This document shows, one piece after another, positions 53,923-63,362 of a DNA stretch of 64,000 bases. This stretch comes from Ectothiorhodospiraceae bacterium (GTDB lineage: Bacteria > Pseudomonadota > Gammaproteobacteria > HK1), in assembly GCA_024234875.1 (NCBI GenBank), contig JACKNM010000003.1, forward strand, positions 550,001 to 614,000. The letters are read 5' to 3'. Made by a program: the position numbers and the translations under genes. The notes under the pieces were generated by a model. It made no database searches. It was given only the letters and a program-made list of their open reading frames with translations, and was not told the DNA's origin. Every line of letters begins with the position of its first letter. Within the stretch, counting starts at the first letter, position 1.

Positions 53923-55338
53923 ATGTCCGCGTCGGTCCCTGACACCACTCGGCAGACGACCGCCACGCGGCCGCCGCGGGTGTCGGCGGTGCGGCGCCGG
54001 CTGCTGCGCCTGTTCCACGCCGCGTGGCGGCTCGACGAGTGGCTGCGGCGGCGTTTCACCGGCGCCGGGGTGATGATGCTCGGCATGATGCTCCTCGGTG
54101 TCGTGTTCGGCGTGAACACGCGCGTGAGCCTCGCCTACCAGATCGCCGTGCTCGGCTTCGCATTCGTGCTGGTGGGCCTCGTCTGGGCGCCTTGGTTCCG
54201 CCCACGCGTGGTGGTCGCCCGTGACCTCCCGCGCCACGCCACGGTGGGCATTCCGGTCGACTACCACGTCACCGTGACCAACCGTGGTCGGCGGAGCCTG
54301 CGCGGTGCCCTGCTGCTCGAGCACGTGCCGAGCGCGCTGCCGACGGACCTCGAGATCCTGCGTGGTGCCCGGGGCGCCGACGCGCGGCGAGGCTGGTTCG
54401 ACCGCCGCGTCGGCTATCCGCGGTTCGCCGCCCTGGTGCGCGGTCGTCGCGGGGTCGACGTGGTCCCCGCCGTGCTGCCGGATCTCGCGGTCGGTGCGAG
54501 CGTGACCGTGCGCTTGCGCCTGACGCCGACGCGCCGTGGTGCGGTCAGACTCGCCGCCATCGACCTTCTGCGCCCGGACCCGCTCGGTATCTTCCTCGCC
54601 CGCCATCGCGTGCTCGCGCCCGGCGCACTGGTCGTGCTCCCGGCGCGTCATCGCGTGCCCGCGGTCGAGGCCGGAGCGGGTGAGCACACTCGCACGTTCG
54701 ATGCGTCCGTCGGGCAGGCGGTCGGCGGGGCCGACGAGTTTGCGTCGTTGCGCGAGTACCGCCCAGGGGATCCGTTGCGCAATCTCGACTGGAAGGGCTG
54801 GGCCCGGCACGGCGCGCCGGTAGTGCGGGAGTTCCACGAGGAGACGAGCGCGCGCGAGGCGGTCCTGCTCGACCGCGTGCTTCCCGCCACCGCGGGTCTC
54901 GATCGCTTCGAGGCGGCGGTCCGCGTGGCGGCGTCCACCGTCGGTGCCACCACGTCGCGTGCCGGGCCGATCGCGCTGATTCTCGCCGGCGGGACGCTGG
55001 AGCGTGTCCAGTCCGAGCCGCTGTCCATGGTGCGTCCGCTCGAGGCCCTCGCCTTCACCACTCCCGAGCTCGCCGCCCCCGCGGTCCCGACCGATACCGC
55101 TCTCGGGAAGGTGCTCGACGGCGTCACCCGCTGCACCTGTGTCTTGCTCGACTGGGATGCGCCGCGACGAAGGCTGGTCGCGCGGTTGCGGGCGCAAGGC
55201 ATCACGCCGCTGGTGCTGGTGGTCGGCGAGGGCGAGCGAGCCGGTGCGCCGCTCGACCCCGGCCCGATGGCGGACCTGCCCGAGCTCCTGCGTCGCCTCG
55301 ACGGGGCGGGGCCGGCGCCCGAGCCGGTGCGCGGATGA
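53923..55338 (+). CDS. DUF58-domain membrane protein
   Basis: The protein (471 residues from ATG 53923; a GTG lies 3 nt earlier) has two membrane helices (about 48-90) and a DUF58 domain with the diagnostic EFASLREYRPGDPLRNLDWKGWARHG. The family has a von Willebrand-like fold and works with MoxR. The stop overlaps the transglutaminase start (ATGA). It starts 6 nt after MoxR. Confidence 0.9.
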   Translation: MSASVPDTTRQTTATRPPRVSAVRRRLLRLFHAAWRLDEWLRRRFTGAGVMMLGMMLLGVVFGVNTRVSLAYQIAVLGFAFVLVGLVWAPWFRPRVVVARDLPRHATVGIPVDYHVTVTNRGRRSLRGALLLEHVPSALPTDLEILRGARGADARRGWFDRRVGYPRFAALVRGRRGVDVVPAVLPDLAVGASVTVRLRLTPTRRGAVRLAAIDLLRPDPLGIFLARHRVLAPGALVVLPARHRVPAVEAGAGEHTRTFDASVGQAVGGADEFASLREYRPGDPLRNLDWKGWARHGAPVVREFHEETSAREAVLLDRVLPATAGLDRFEAAVRVAASTVGATTSRAGPIALILAGGTLERVQSEPLSMVRPLEALAFTTPELAAPAVPTDTALGKVLDGVTRCTCVLLDWDAPRRRLVARLRAQGITPLVLVVGEGERAGAPLDPGPMADLPELLRRLDGAGPAPEPVRG

Positions 55339-57392
55339 GCGCGCCGTCCGCGAGCGGCCTGCCGCGCGGCGACGGCGCCCTGCCGGCGAGCGAGGCCGGC
55401 GCATTCGGTGTGCCCCCGCTCGCGCTCGGCGCAGCGCTGCTGCTGTGGGCCGTGCGGGCCGACGCGCTGGTGCCCGGGGTGGTGTTCGCGGTGGTCGTCG
55501 AGCTCGCCCGGCTGGTGCCGTGGCGCTGGGATCTCGGAGCGCGCGACTTCAACCGTGTCGCGGACCTCACCGGGCTCGGCTTCGTCGCGCTCGTCGTCTA
55601 CCAGTTCGACGCCCATTCGGTGCGCGGCATCTACGAGGTCTTGCGTTGGCTGCCGGCGGTGCTGGTGCTGATCACCGCGGTGCAGGTCTACAGCACCGCG
55701 GACCGTGTGCCCTACACCGCGCTCTTCCTCTCGGTGCGTCGTGCCGTCGCGCGCGGCGCGGTTCCCGACCCTGGCACCGTCGACATGCGCAAGCCCTTCC
55801 TCCTCGTCTGCCTGGTGTCGGCCGGGTCGGGGTCGATGGACGACCGCGCCCTCTATCTTCCGGCGGTGGCGCTGATCGTCGCCTACGTCGTGTGGTCGGC
55901 GCGGCCGCGCCGTGCCGGTGGCTGGACCACCGCGGCGGCCCTGGCCGTCGCCATCGCGCTCGGCTTCGCCGGGATCCAGGGCGTGATGGCGGCACGCCGC
56001 GCGATCGAGCCGTTCATCATGGAGCTGGTCCAGGACCGGATCTGGAACTATCGCGACCCTTACCGCGCCTACACCGCGATGGGGCAGATCGGGCGTCTGA
56101 AGCTGTCGGAGCGGATCGTGCTCAGGGTGACGCCCGCCATCGGGGTGCCGCCGCCCGGCCTGCTCCGCGAGGCGACGTTCCACAACTTCAACACGCGTCT
56201 CTGGCTCGCGACCCAGACCGAGTTCGCGGCGCTGGAGCCGAACGCCGAGGGCACCGCGTGGCGAATCGGCGCCACCCCGCCGTCGCAGCGCCACGCCATG
56301 ATCGCGGCCTATCTGCCGCGCGGGCGTGGCCTGCTCGCGGTGCCGAACGGCACCTTCCAGGTCGAGGAGCTGCCGGTCGAGGACCTGCTGCGCAATCGCC
56401 TCGGCGTGCTCAAGGTGCTGCAAGGCCCGGAGGTGGTCGAGTACCGGGCCCGCTATCACCCCGATGCATCCTACGACCCGCCGCCGGTCGACTCCGACCG
56501 CCAGATCCCCGAGCGTCTGCGCGGACTGCTGGCGGACCTCTCCACCTCGCTCGGCCTCGATGCCGCTCGCGCGTCGGATTCCGCGGCACGACTGCAGTCG
56601 TACTTCGACCGCGAGTTCCGCTACACGCTCGAGCTCACCGGACCCGACGACGACACCTCGCCGCTGGAGGACTTCCTGCTCCGCAGCCGCGCCGGCCACT
56701 GCGAGTACTTCGCGACCGCCACCGTGCTGCTGTTGCGGGCCGCGGGGATTCCGGCGCGGTACGCCACGGGCTACTCGGTGCAGGAGTGGAGTGAGCTCGA
56801 GCAGGCATTCGTCGTCCGTCGCCGCCATGCCCACGCCTGGGCGCTCGCCTGGATCGACGGGCAGTGGCGCGACGTCGACACCACGCCGGCGGTGTGGCTC
56901 GATCTCGAGTCCGCGGGCACGCCGTGGTGGCTGTCCGGCTACGACCTGCTGTCGTGGCTGCGCCACGGCTGGGTGCGCTGGCGCTGGACGGAGACCGCCG
57001 AGGGTGCCAACGCGCTGCTGTTGCTGGCGCTGGTCCCCCTGGTGCTGGCTCTGGCCTGGCGGCTGTCGCGCCGGCGCCGAGTCCGCCGCGACGCCGCGCC
57101 GGGACGAGCCGCCGCGCCCGCGCGCGTGGCGGGAGCGGATTCCGAGCTGCTGGCGGTGGTGGCCGCGCTGCAGGCGCGTGGGCTCGCGCGCGAGCCGGGC
57201 GAGCCGCTCGGTGGCTGGCTCGGTCGCCTCAGTGCTGCCGGAGCGCTTCCGGAGGCGTCATTGGTGCTCGACGTCCTGCTGCCGCTCCACCGACGCTACC
57301 GGCACGATCCGGGCGGTCTCGACGATGCCGAGCGCACCCGATTGCGGACACTCGCGGCGCAGTGGATCGCCCGTCACGGGACGTCCGGCTGA
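55335..57392 (+). CDS. TgpA-type membrane transglutaminase-like protein
   Basis: The 685-residue protein has several N-terminal membrane helices, a large extracytoplasmic domain, and a transglutaminase-like catalytic core with Cys (RAGHCEYFATATVLLLRAAGIPARYATGYS) and His (HAHAWALAWIDG), followed by Asp in VDTTP. A C-terminal helix (about 555-575) and cytoplasmic tail follow. It is the third gene of the MoxR-DUF58 unit, coupled by ATGA. The P. aeruginosa TgpA relatives are essential. Confidence 0.9.
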   Translation: MSAPSASGLPRGDGALPASEAGAFGVPPLALGAALLLWAVRADALVPGVVFAVVVELARLVPWRWDLGARDFNRVADLTGLGFVALVVYQFDAHSVRGIYEVLRWLPAVLVLITAVQVYSTADRVPYTALFLSVRRAVARGAVPDPGTVDMRKPFLLVCLVSAGSGSMDDRALYLPAVALIVAYVVWSARPRRAGGWTTAAALAVAIALGFAGIQGVMAARRAIEPFIMELVQDRIWNYRDPYRAYTAMGQIGRLKLSERIVLRVTPAIGVPPPGLLREATFHNFNTRLWLATQTEFAALEPNAEGTAWRIGATPPSQRHAMIAAYLPRGRGLLAVPNGTFQVEELPVEDLLRNRLGVLKVLQGPEVVEYRARYHPDASYDPPPVDSDRQIPERLRGLLADLSTSLGLDAARASDSAARLQSYFDREFRYTLELTGPDDDTSPLEDFLLRSRAGHCEYFATATVLLLRAAGIPARYATGYSVQEWSELEQAFVVRRRHAHAWALAWIDGQWRDVDTTPAVWLDLESAGTPWWLSGYDLLSWLRHGWVRWRWTETAEGANALLLLALVPLVLALAWRLSRRRRVRRDAAPGRAAAPARVAGADSELLAVVAALQARGLAREPGEPLGGWLGRLSAAGALPEASLVLDVLLPLHRRYRHDPGGLDDAERTRLRTLAAQWIARHGTSG

Positions 57393-57528
57393 ACGCCCGT
57401 GATGGAATCGAATGTGGGCGCGCGGCGGTCGAGGCCGGGCGGACGGTGTCACCGTGGCCGCCCGGGGTGCGGTCCCCGCGCCAACCTGCTACGTTGACCC
57501 GCGGTTCCTGAACTGGCGACGGTGACCG

Positions 57529-58350
57529 ATGCCGATGTCCGCGCTGCTCGGCGCGATCATGGCCGGGCTGTTGCTACTGACGGCGAGTGTCGGGGCCCGA
57601 CCGGTCGCCCGCGCGGCGGAGGTCGCGGCCGCACCGCCGAGCACGGCGCCGGACTCCGAGTCGGCGGTGCCCGCGCGGGGCCGCTTCCTGGTGGCGAGCG
57701 CCCGCCTGCGGCATGCGAGCTTCGCCCGTAGCGTGGTGCTGCTGCTCGAGCACGACGCGAGCGGTGCCCTCGGGGTGATCGTCAACCGCCCGACCCGCAT
57801 CGACCTCGCCACTCTGCTGCCCGACGTCTCCGAGCTGGCGGACCGCCACGACCCGGTGTTCGCCGGCGGTCCGGTGCGCCCGGAGCAGGTGCTGGTGCTG
57901 CTGCGGGCCGCCGAGCGTCCGGCCGACGCAGGCGCGGTGCTCGACGACGTCTACCTGACCGCCAGCCTGAGCACGTTGCGTCGCCTGGCGACGGGTGAGG
58001 CGCCGTCGCGGGTGTTCCGCGCCTATGCCGGCTACGCCGGGTGGGCCCCGGGGCAGCTCGAGGCGGAGCTCGCCCGCGGTGACTGGCACCTCGAGCCCGG
58101 TGATGCCGACAAGGTCTTCCTCGACGACCCGACGTCGCTGTGGGAGGAGCTGACGCGTCGCCACCGTGGGCTCTGGGCGCACGCACGCCGCGGCGTGCCC
58201 GGTCAGTTGGGCCGTGTGTCCGGCGAGCGTGGCACCGGTGTCACCTCCAGACCGATCGCGAGGTCCCACTCCGCCATCCGTGCCGTATCGGCAACCAGCC
58301 GGCTCAGCGAGTGCAGCGCGCTCGAGGCGATGTGGAACTCGATCCCCTGA
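57529..58350 (+). CDS. YqgE/AlgH-family protein with N-terminal export signal
   Basis: The 273-residue protein has a YqgE/AlgH domain (GRFLVASARLRHASFARSVVLLLEHD, GALGVIVNRPT, FAGGPVRPEQVLVL). It carries a hydrophobic N-terminus (SALLGAIMAGLLLLTASVG) that looks like a signal peptide; YqgE proteins are normally cytoplasmic. The C-terminal 50 residues beyond the domain run 148 nt into the convergent gene. No strong ribosome site fits the ATG at 57529. Confidence 0.78.
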   Translation: MPMSALLGAIMAGLLLLTASVGARPVARAAEVAAAPPSTAPDSESAVPARGRFLVASARLRHASFARSVVLLLEHDASGALGVIVNRPTRIDLATLLPDVSELADRHDPVFAGGPVRPEQVLVLLRAAERPADAGAVLDDVYLTASLSTLRRLATGEAPSRVFRAYAGYAGWAPGQLEAELARGDWHLEPGDADKVFLDDPTSLWEELTRRHRGLWAHARRGVPGQLGRVSGERGTGVTSRPIARSHSAIRAVSATSRLSECSALEAMWNSIP

Positions 58351-58721
58351 CCCTGGCGCGGTGCGAGCGCGACCCGGTGGTTGCCGGCGCCATCGGCGCT
58401 GATCCGCGCTCGCGCCACCAGCAACGGGGTCTCTCCGAGGGGATGCTCGAGTCCCTCGCCCTGGTACTCGGTGGCGAAGTCGGCGGCTCGCACCGCCTGC
58501 TCGTGGCGGAATGCGAGGACCGCGTCGCGCGTGCCCGCATCGCCGTGCCGGCGCACCGCCTCGTCGTTCGCGAGCGCGCGCTCGAGCACTGGCCACAGCG
58601 CCTTGACGAGGCGACGCGTGAGCCAGAACCTGTACTCTTGTCGCGCGGTGGTGCTGACGAGGAGCAACGCCCGGTCCTCGGCGGCGACGTACTGGAGCCT
58701 CAGCTGATGCAGTCTTGCCAT
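58203..58721 (-). CDS. Conserved-looking hypothetical protein
   Basis: The 172-residue soluble protein starts MARLHQLRLQYVAAEDRALLLVST, with a predicted helix-rich middle (RFWLTRRLVKALWPVLERAL). I do not recognise it. The ATG at 58721 has only GAGA upstream. Its last 148 nt overlap the YqgE-like gene on the opposite strand. It is followed on the other strand by the ZapE gene. Confidence 0.55.
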   Translation of the reverse strand: MARLHQLRLQYVAAEDRALLLVSTTARQEYRFWLTRRLVKALWPVLERALANDEAVRRHGDAGTRDAVLAFRHEQAVRAADFATEYQGEGLEHPLGETPLLVARARISADGAGNHRVALAPRQGQGIEFHIASSALHSLSRLVADTARMAEWDLAIGLEVTPVPRSPDTRPN

Positions 58722-58801
58722 GGTCTCGCGTGCGCCCGGCACGTGACGATCAGCCCTCATTCTTGCACGCCCTTGCGCCCCCGCGGCCTGCTCGCGCACC
58801 G

Positions 58802-59935
58802 GTGAACGACGTGTCGAGGGGTGGGTCCGGCACCGCCGCCGGGCCGTTGGATCGTTATCGCGCCGAGGTCGAGCGCGGCCAGCTCCGGCCCGATCCGTCG
58901 CAGGAGCTCGCGGTGCGTGCGGTGCAGCGGGTCTACGACGAGCTGCTCGAGCGCGAGCGCGAGCGTACCGGGGCGCTCGCGCGTCTGCGCGGCTGGCTCG
59001 GTCGCCAGCGGCCGGAGCCGGTCCGTGGGTTGTATCTGTGGGGCGACGTCGGCCGTGGCAAGAGCGTCATCATGAACCTGTTCCACGACGCCCTGCCGTT
59101 CCCCCAGAAGCTGCGCATCCACTTCCACGCCTTCATGCAGCGCGTGCACGGCGACCTGAAGGCGGTCGGGCACCACGAGGATCCGCTCTCGCCGGTCGCC
59201 GACGGTCTCGCGGCACGCATCAGGGTGTTGTGCTTCGACGAGTTCCATGTCGCCGACATCGCCGACGCGATGCTGCTCGGGCGCCTTCTCGACGCGCTCT
59301 TCGAGCGTGGCGTGACCCTGGTCGCGACCTCCAACAGCGCGCCGCGCGACCTCTACCGCGGGGGGCTGCAGCGCCAGCGCTTCATCCCCGCCATCGAGCT
59401 ACTCGAGCGCCACACCGACGTGCTGCACCTCGGTGGCGGCATCGACTATCGGCTACGCGCCCTGGAGCGGGCCGAGATCTACCACTGTCCGCTCGACGAC
59501 GACGCCGAGGTGAGTCTGCGCGAGGCCTTCGACGCCCTCGCGCCGGAGCACGTCGTCCGGGATGCGGCCCTCGAGGTGAGCGGGCGCGAGATCGCGGCGC
59601 GCGCGCTGGCCGACGGCGTCGCCTGGTTCGCCTTCACCGCGCTCTGCGACGGACCCCGGGGCACCGCGGACTATCTGGAGATCGCGCGCCGGTTCCACAC
59701 CGTGCTGGTCTCCGCGGTGCCGCGGCTCGACGACCAGGCCGTCGATCGCACCCTGCGCTTCATCCACCTGGTCGACACGTTCTACGACCACAACGTGAAC
59801 CTGATCGTCTCGGCCGCCGCCGCCCCGGCCGAGCTCTATGCCGGACGGCGCCTCGCGGACCGCTTCGCGCGCACCCGCAGCCGCCTGGAGGAGATGCGCT
59901 CGCGCGAGTACCTGGCGCGCGAGCACCTGCCGTGA
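58802..59935 (+). CDS. zapE: ZapE/AFG1-family ATPase
   Basis: The 377-residue ATPase has a variant Walker A (GDVGRGKS), Walker B (VLCFDEFHV), the sensor TSNSAPRDLYRGGLQRQRFIPAI and the C-terminal RFIHLVDTFYDHNVNLI region. ZapE acts at the division ring and in protein quality control. The start is GTG at 58802; GTG 58811 is possible. A neighbouring short gene follows after 233 bp. Confidence 0.93.
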   Translation: MNDVSRGGSGTAAGPLDRYRAEVERGQLRPDPSQELAVRAVQRVYDELLERERERTGALARLRGWLGRQRPEPVRGLYLWGDVGRGKSVIMNLFHDALPFPQKLRIHFHAFMQRVHGDLKAVGHHEDPLSPVADGLAARIRVLCFDEFHVADIADAMLLGRLLDALFERGVTLVATSNSAPRDLYRGGLQRQRFIPAIELLERHTDVLHLGGGIDYRLRALERAEIYHCPLDDDAEVSLREAFDALAPEHVVRDAALEVSGREIAARALADGVAWFAFTALCDGPRGTADYLEIARRFHTVLVSAVPRLDDQAVDRTLRFIHLVDTFYDHNVNLIVSAAAAPAELYAGRRLADRFARTRSRLEEMRSREYLAREHLP

Positions 59936-60168
59936 GCCGGCGCGCAGAGGAGGCGGATGGTCGGCGGCGAATGTGCGCCGTATCGCAGTTCGCGACCGGC
60001 ATCGACGCGAACTGTGATCGCGTCGTGACCGAGCGTTGATCCGCCGATCGGCGCCTGTTACCAAGGCCCCCCGCGCAGTCGTCTCGATCGACTCGGCGGG
60101 TGTGCATCGGCCCCCTCGCAGGCCGGTGCACGACACCTCTCGTCACGGCGGACAGGGCAGACGATGCG

Positions 60169-60390
60169 ATGAGTGCAGCCGAGAACCACTTGCCACGCTT
60201 TCGCGCCGTGGAGGTCGATCCCGATCTCATCGGGCTGCTGGCGCACCACTTCGGCGACGGGCTGGTCTACCTCGCTGGCCCGGACGAGCGTCCGGTGCTG
60301 GCGCGCGCGGTCCGGCTCGGGCTGATCAGTGACGACGGTTACCTGACCGCTGCCGGGCGCGCGTTGCTCGCGCGCCACGCCGACGACTGA
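60169..60390 (+). CDS. Small hypothetical protein
   Basis: The 73-residue protein (MSAAENHLPRFRAVEVDPDLI...) is charged with no signal or helix bundle seen. Not recognised. The ATG at 60169 has a weak GGGCAG upstream. The 233 bp before it hold no clear feature. Confidence 0.45.
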   Translation: MSAAENHLPRFRAVEVDPDLIGLLAHHFGDGLVYLAGPDERPVLARAVRLGLISDDGYLTAAGRALLARHADD

Positions 60391-60442
60391 GCCCCGCCCG
60401 CCGCCCGAGCGTGGCGTGTTGCCACCGTCGCGTCGCGCTCGC

Positions 60443-60470
60443 TTGCGTCCGCCCTCCGCCCTCTTATACT
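60443..60470 (+). promoter_or_regulatory. Sigma-70-like promoter of the EF-G-like gene
   Basis: TTGCGT (60443-60448) and TATACT (60465-60470) are spaced by 16 bp and lie about 145 bp upstream of the ATG at 60615. TATACT stands out in a very GC-rich stretch. Confidence 0.4.
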
Positions 60471-60614
60471 GCGGCGAGCCATCACGAGCGCGATGCTCCG
60501 CTCTCGCATCGTGCTGACGTGCCGCCGCGCCCGCCGCGCACAGCGGCCGGGTCCTCGCGCCGGTCATGTCGGTGATGCCGAGAATCACATCGACGAGGGG
60601 AGGCGCGCGACCCA

Positions 60615-62663
60615 ATGCCGGACTACACCACCGATGCCATCCGCAACGTGGCCCTGATCGGGAACGGCGCCACCGGAAAGTCCACGCTGGCCGAGGCGAT
60701 GCTCCTGCAGGCGGGCGTCATCGGCGCCATGGGCGAGCAGGCCCGCGGCACCATGGTCTGCGACTTCGAGCCCGAGGAGAAGGCGCACCAGCATTCCTTG
60801 TCGAGCGCGATCGTCGGCTTCTCCCACGCCGGTCGGCACGTCAACGTCATCGACACTCCGGGCTATCCGGACTTCCTCGGACGCACCCTGTCGGTGTTGC
60901 CGGCGGTCGAGACCGCGGCACTGGTGGTCGATGCCCGCACCGGCCTGGAGATGAACGGGCGACGGCTGTTCGAGGCGGCCGGCGAGCGCGGGCTCGCGCG
61001 GCTGGTGGTGGTCAACAAGATCGACGGCGACGACGTCGATCTCGAGGGCGTGCTGGGGCAGCTCGTCGAGGCCCTGGGCAGCGAATGCCTGCCGATCAAC
61101 CTCCCGGGTGCCGACGGCGGGGTGGTCGACTGCTTCTTCGAGCCGGGCAATGGCGCCACCGCGATCTCGTCCGTCGACGAGGCCCATACGCGCATCGTCG
61201 ACCAGGTCGTCGAGGTCGACGAGGAGCTGATGGAGCTCTATCTCGAGCAGGGCGAGGAGCTGGAGGCGGAGAAGCTCCACGACGCATTCGAGGAGGCGCT
61301 ACGCGAGGGGCACCTGGTGCCGGTGTGCTTCGTCTCCGCGACCACTGGCGCCGGCGTGCGCGAGCTGCTCGACGTCGTCGCCCGGGTGATGCCGAGTCCG
61401 CTCGAGGGCAATCCACCACAGTTCCTGGAGGGCGAGGGGGACGACGCGAAGCCGGTGGCGGTCGCCGCCGACCCGACGCGGCACGTGGTCGCGCACGTGT
61501 TCAAGGTCACCATCGACACCTTCGTCGGGCGCCTCGGGATCTTCCGCATCCACCAGGGTACGGTGACCAAGGACAGCCAGCTCTACGTCGGCGACGCGCG
61601 CAAGCCGTTCAAGGTGGGGCATCTGTTTCGCGTCCACGGCAAGGACCACCTCGAGGTCGACGCGGGTATCCCGGGCGACATCTGCGCGGTCGCGAAGGTC
61701 GACGACGTGCACTACGACGCGGTGCTCCACGACTCGCCGGACGAGGCCCATCTGCACCTCGTCCCGGTCACCTTGCCGGAGCCGATGTTCGGGCTGGCGA
61801 TCGCGTCCAAGACGCGCGGTGACGAGCAGAAGACGTCCGAGGCGCTGACGCGACTGGCGGCCGAGGATCCGTGCTTCCGCGTCGAGCACAACGCGGCCCT
61901 GAACGAGACCGTGATTCGCGGTCTCGGTGACCTCCATCTGCGCATGACGCTGGAGAAGATGAAGGGTCGCTACAACGTCGAGGTCGAGACCCGCGTGCCG
62001 CGGGTCGAGTACCGCGAGACCATCCGCAAGCCGGCCGAGGGTCACCACCGCCACAAGAAGCAGACCGGCGGCGCGGGGCAGTTCGGTGAGGTCTACCTGC
62101 GCGTCGAGCCGCTCGAGCGCGGAGGCGGATTCGAGTTCGTCGATGCGGTGGTCGGTGGCGTCATCCCGCAGCAGTTCATCCCGGCGGTGGAGAAGGGCGT
62201 GCGTCGGGTGCTCGACGAGGGGGCGGTCGCGGGCTACCGCATGCAGGACGTGCGGGTCACCGTGTACGACGGCAAGTACCACACCGTCGACTCCAAGGAG
62301 GTCGCGTTCATCACCGCCGGGCGGCGGGCCTTCATCGACGCGGTGTCGAAGGCGAGCCCGATCGTGCTCGAGCCGATCGTCGACATCCACGTCACCATCC
62401 CGCAGGACAAGATGGGCGACATCACCGGCGACCTCTCGTCGAAGCGTGGGCGCATCAGTGGCACCGAGTCGTTGCCTGGCGGCATGGTGGTCGTGAGCGC
62501 GCAGGCGCCGCTCGCCGAGCTCGCGAGCTACCAGTCGGAGCTGAAGTCGGTGACCGGTGGCGTCGGCAGCTACACGATGGCCTTCAGCCACTACGACCCG
62601 GTCCCGTCCCAGATCCAGGACCGGCTGGTCGGCGACTACCAGCCGGGCGGTGACGAGGACTGA
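60615..62663 (+). CDS. EF-G-like translational GTPase (FusA2 type)
   Basis: The 682-residue protein has all EF-G domains: G domain with P-loop GNGATGKST, DTPGYPDF and NKID, then domains II-V (from about 295). The P-loop departs from the EF-G consensus GHxDxGKT, and the RGIT switch I motif is missing (sequence CDFEPEEKAHQHSLSS), as in mycobacterial FusA2/EF-G-like proteins. It probably has a special ribosome role rather than normal translocation. GGGAGG precedes the ATG at 60615 by about 11 nt. Confidence 0.88.
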   Translation: MPDYTTDAIRNVALIGNGATGKSTLAEAMLLQAGVIGAMGEQARGTMVCDFEPEEKAHQHSLSSAIVGFSHAGRHVNVIDTPGYPDFLGRTLSVLPAVETAALVVDARTGLEMNGRRLFEAAGERGLARLVVVNKIDGDDVDLEGVLGQLVEALGSECLPINLPGADGGVVDCFFEPGNGATAISSVDEAHTRIVDQVVEVDEELMELYLEQGEELEAEKLHDAFEEALREGHLVPVCFVSATTGAGVRELLDVVARVMPSPLEGNPPQFLEGEGDDAKPVAVAADPTRHVVAHVFKVTIDTFVGRLGIFRIHQGTVTKDSQLYVGDARKPFKVGHLFRVHGKDHLEVDAGIPGDICAVAKVDDVHYDAVLHDSPDEAHLHLVPVTLPEPMFGLAIASKTRGDEQKTSEALTRLAAEDPCFRVEHNAALNETVIRGLGDLHLRMTLEKMKGRYNVEVETRVPRVEYRETIRKPAEGHHRHKKQTGGAGQFGEVYLRVEPLERGGGFEFVDAVVGGVIPQQFIPAVEKGVRRVLDEGAVAGYRMQDVRVTVYDGKYHTVDSKEVAFITAGRRAFIDAVSKASPIVLEPIVDIHVTIPQDKMGDITGDLSSKRGRISGTESLPGGMVVVSAQAPLAELASYQSELKSVTGGVGSYTMAFSHYDPVPSQIQDRLVGDYQPGGDED

Positions 62664-62909
62664 GGGGCGAGCTCGGCGACGAAGGGCGACGCTGCGGTCA
62701 CCGGCCGTCGCCCGTCTCCGATTGCGCGATTGCGCGAACGCGGTCCGGTCGCGGAAGATGGCGCGCCCGTCGACCGGGACACACCCTCCTCCAGCGGCGC
62801 GAGGGAATACCGGGACCACCACGGGTGTTCACGACATGGTGGTCACCGTCCGCGGGTCGGCGGATCCACCGCGGGACAGGGAACTGCAAACAACGAGGAG
62901 AGGTTCGAG

Positions 62910-63362
62910 ATGAAACTGCGCAAGCTTGCTCTGGCGGCGTTCGTGGGCTCGATGATCGCGCTTCCGGGGATTGCCGGTGCCGATGACGAGGGCACCATCA
63001 AGTACCGCCAGTCGGTGATGAAGGCGGTCGGCGGTCACGTCGGCGCCATCGGCTCGATCGCCAAGGGCGAGGGTGGCTCGGCCGACCACATGAAGGCGCA
63101 CACCGCGGCCCTGGCCGACCTCGCGACCATGGTCGAGGCGGCGTTCAAGGACAAGGTCGTCAACGAGGAGAAGAGCCGCTCGCTCGGCAAGATCTGGGAG
63201 GACTGGGACGGCTTCGCGAAGGCCGCCGGCGCCATGAAGGAGGCGACCGCGGCGCTGGCCGCCGCCGCCGCCAAGGGCGAGGACGTGGGCACCGCGCTGA
63301 AGGCGACCTTCGACTCCTGCAAGGGTTGCCACAAGGACTTCCGGGCCGAGAAGAAGGGCTGA
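62910..63362 (+). CDS. Cytochrome c' (class II)
   Basis: The 150-residue protein has a signal peptide (KLRKLALAAFVGSMIALPGIAGA, cleavage near residue 24) and a four-helix cytochrome c' domain with C-terminal haem motif CKGCH (137-141). Cytochromes c' bind NO and CO and are linked to NO tolerance. GAGGAGAGGTTCGAG precedes the ATG at 62910. The stop shares a base with the next gene's start (TGATG). Confidence 0.9.
   Translation: MKLRKLALAAFVGSMIALPGIAGADDEGTIKYRQSVMKAVGGHVGAIGSIAKGEGGSADHMKAHTAALADLATMVEAAFKDKVVNEEKSRSLGKIWEDWDGFAKAAGAMKEATAALAAAAAKGEDVGTALKATFDSCKGCHKDFRAEKKG

Noticed and set aside
60028..60038. FNR half-site TTGAT followed by CCGCCGATC
   Set aside because: The second half is not ATCAA at the required N4 spacing.
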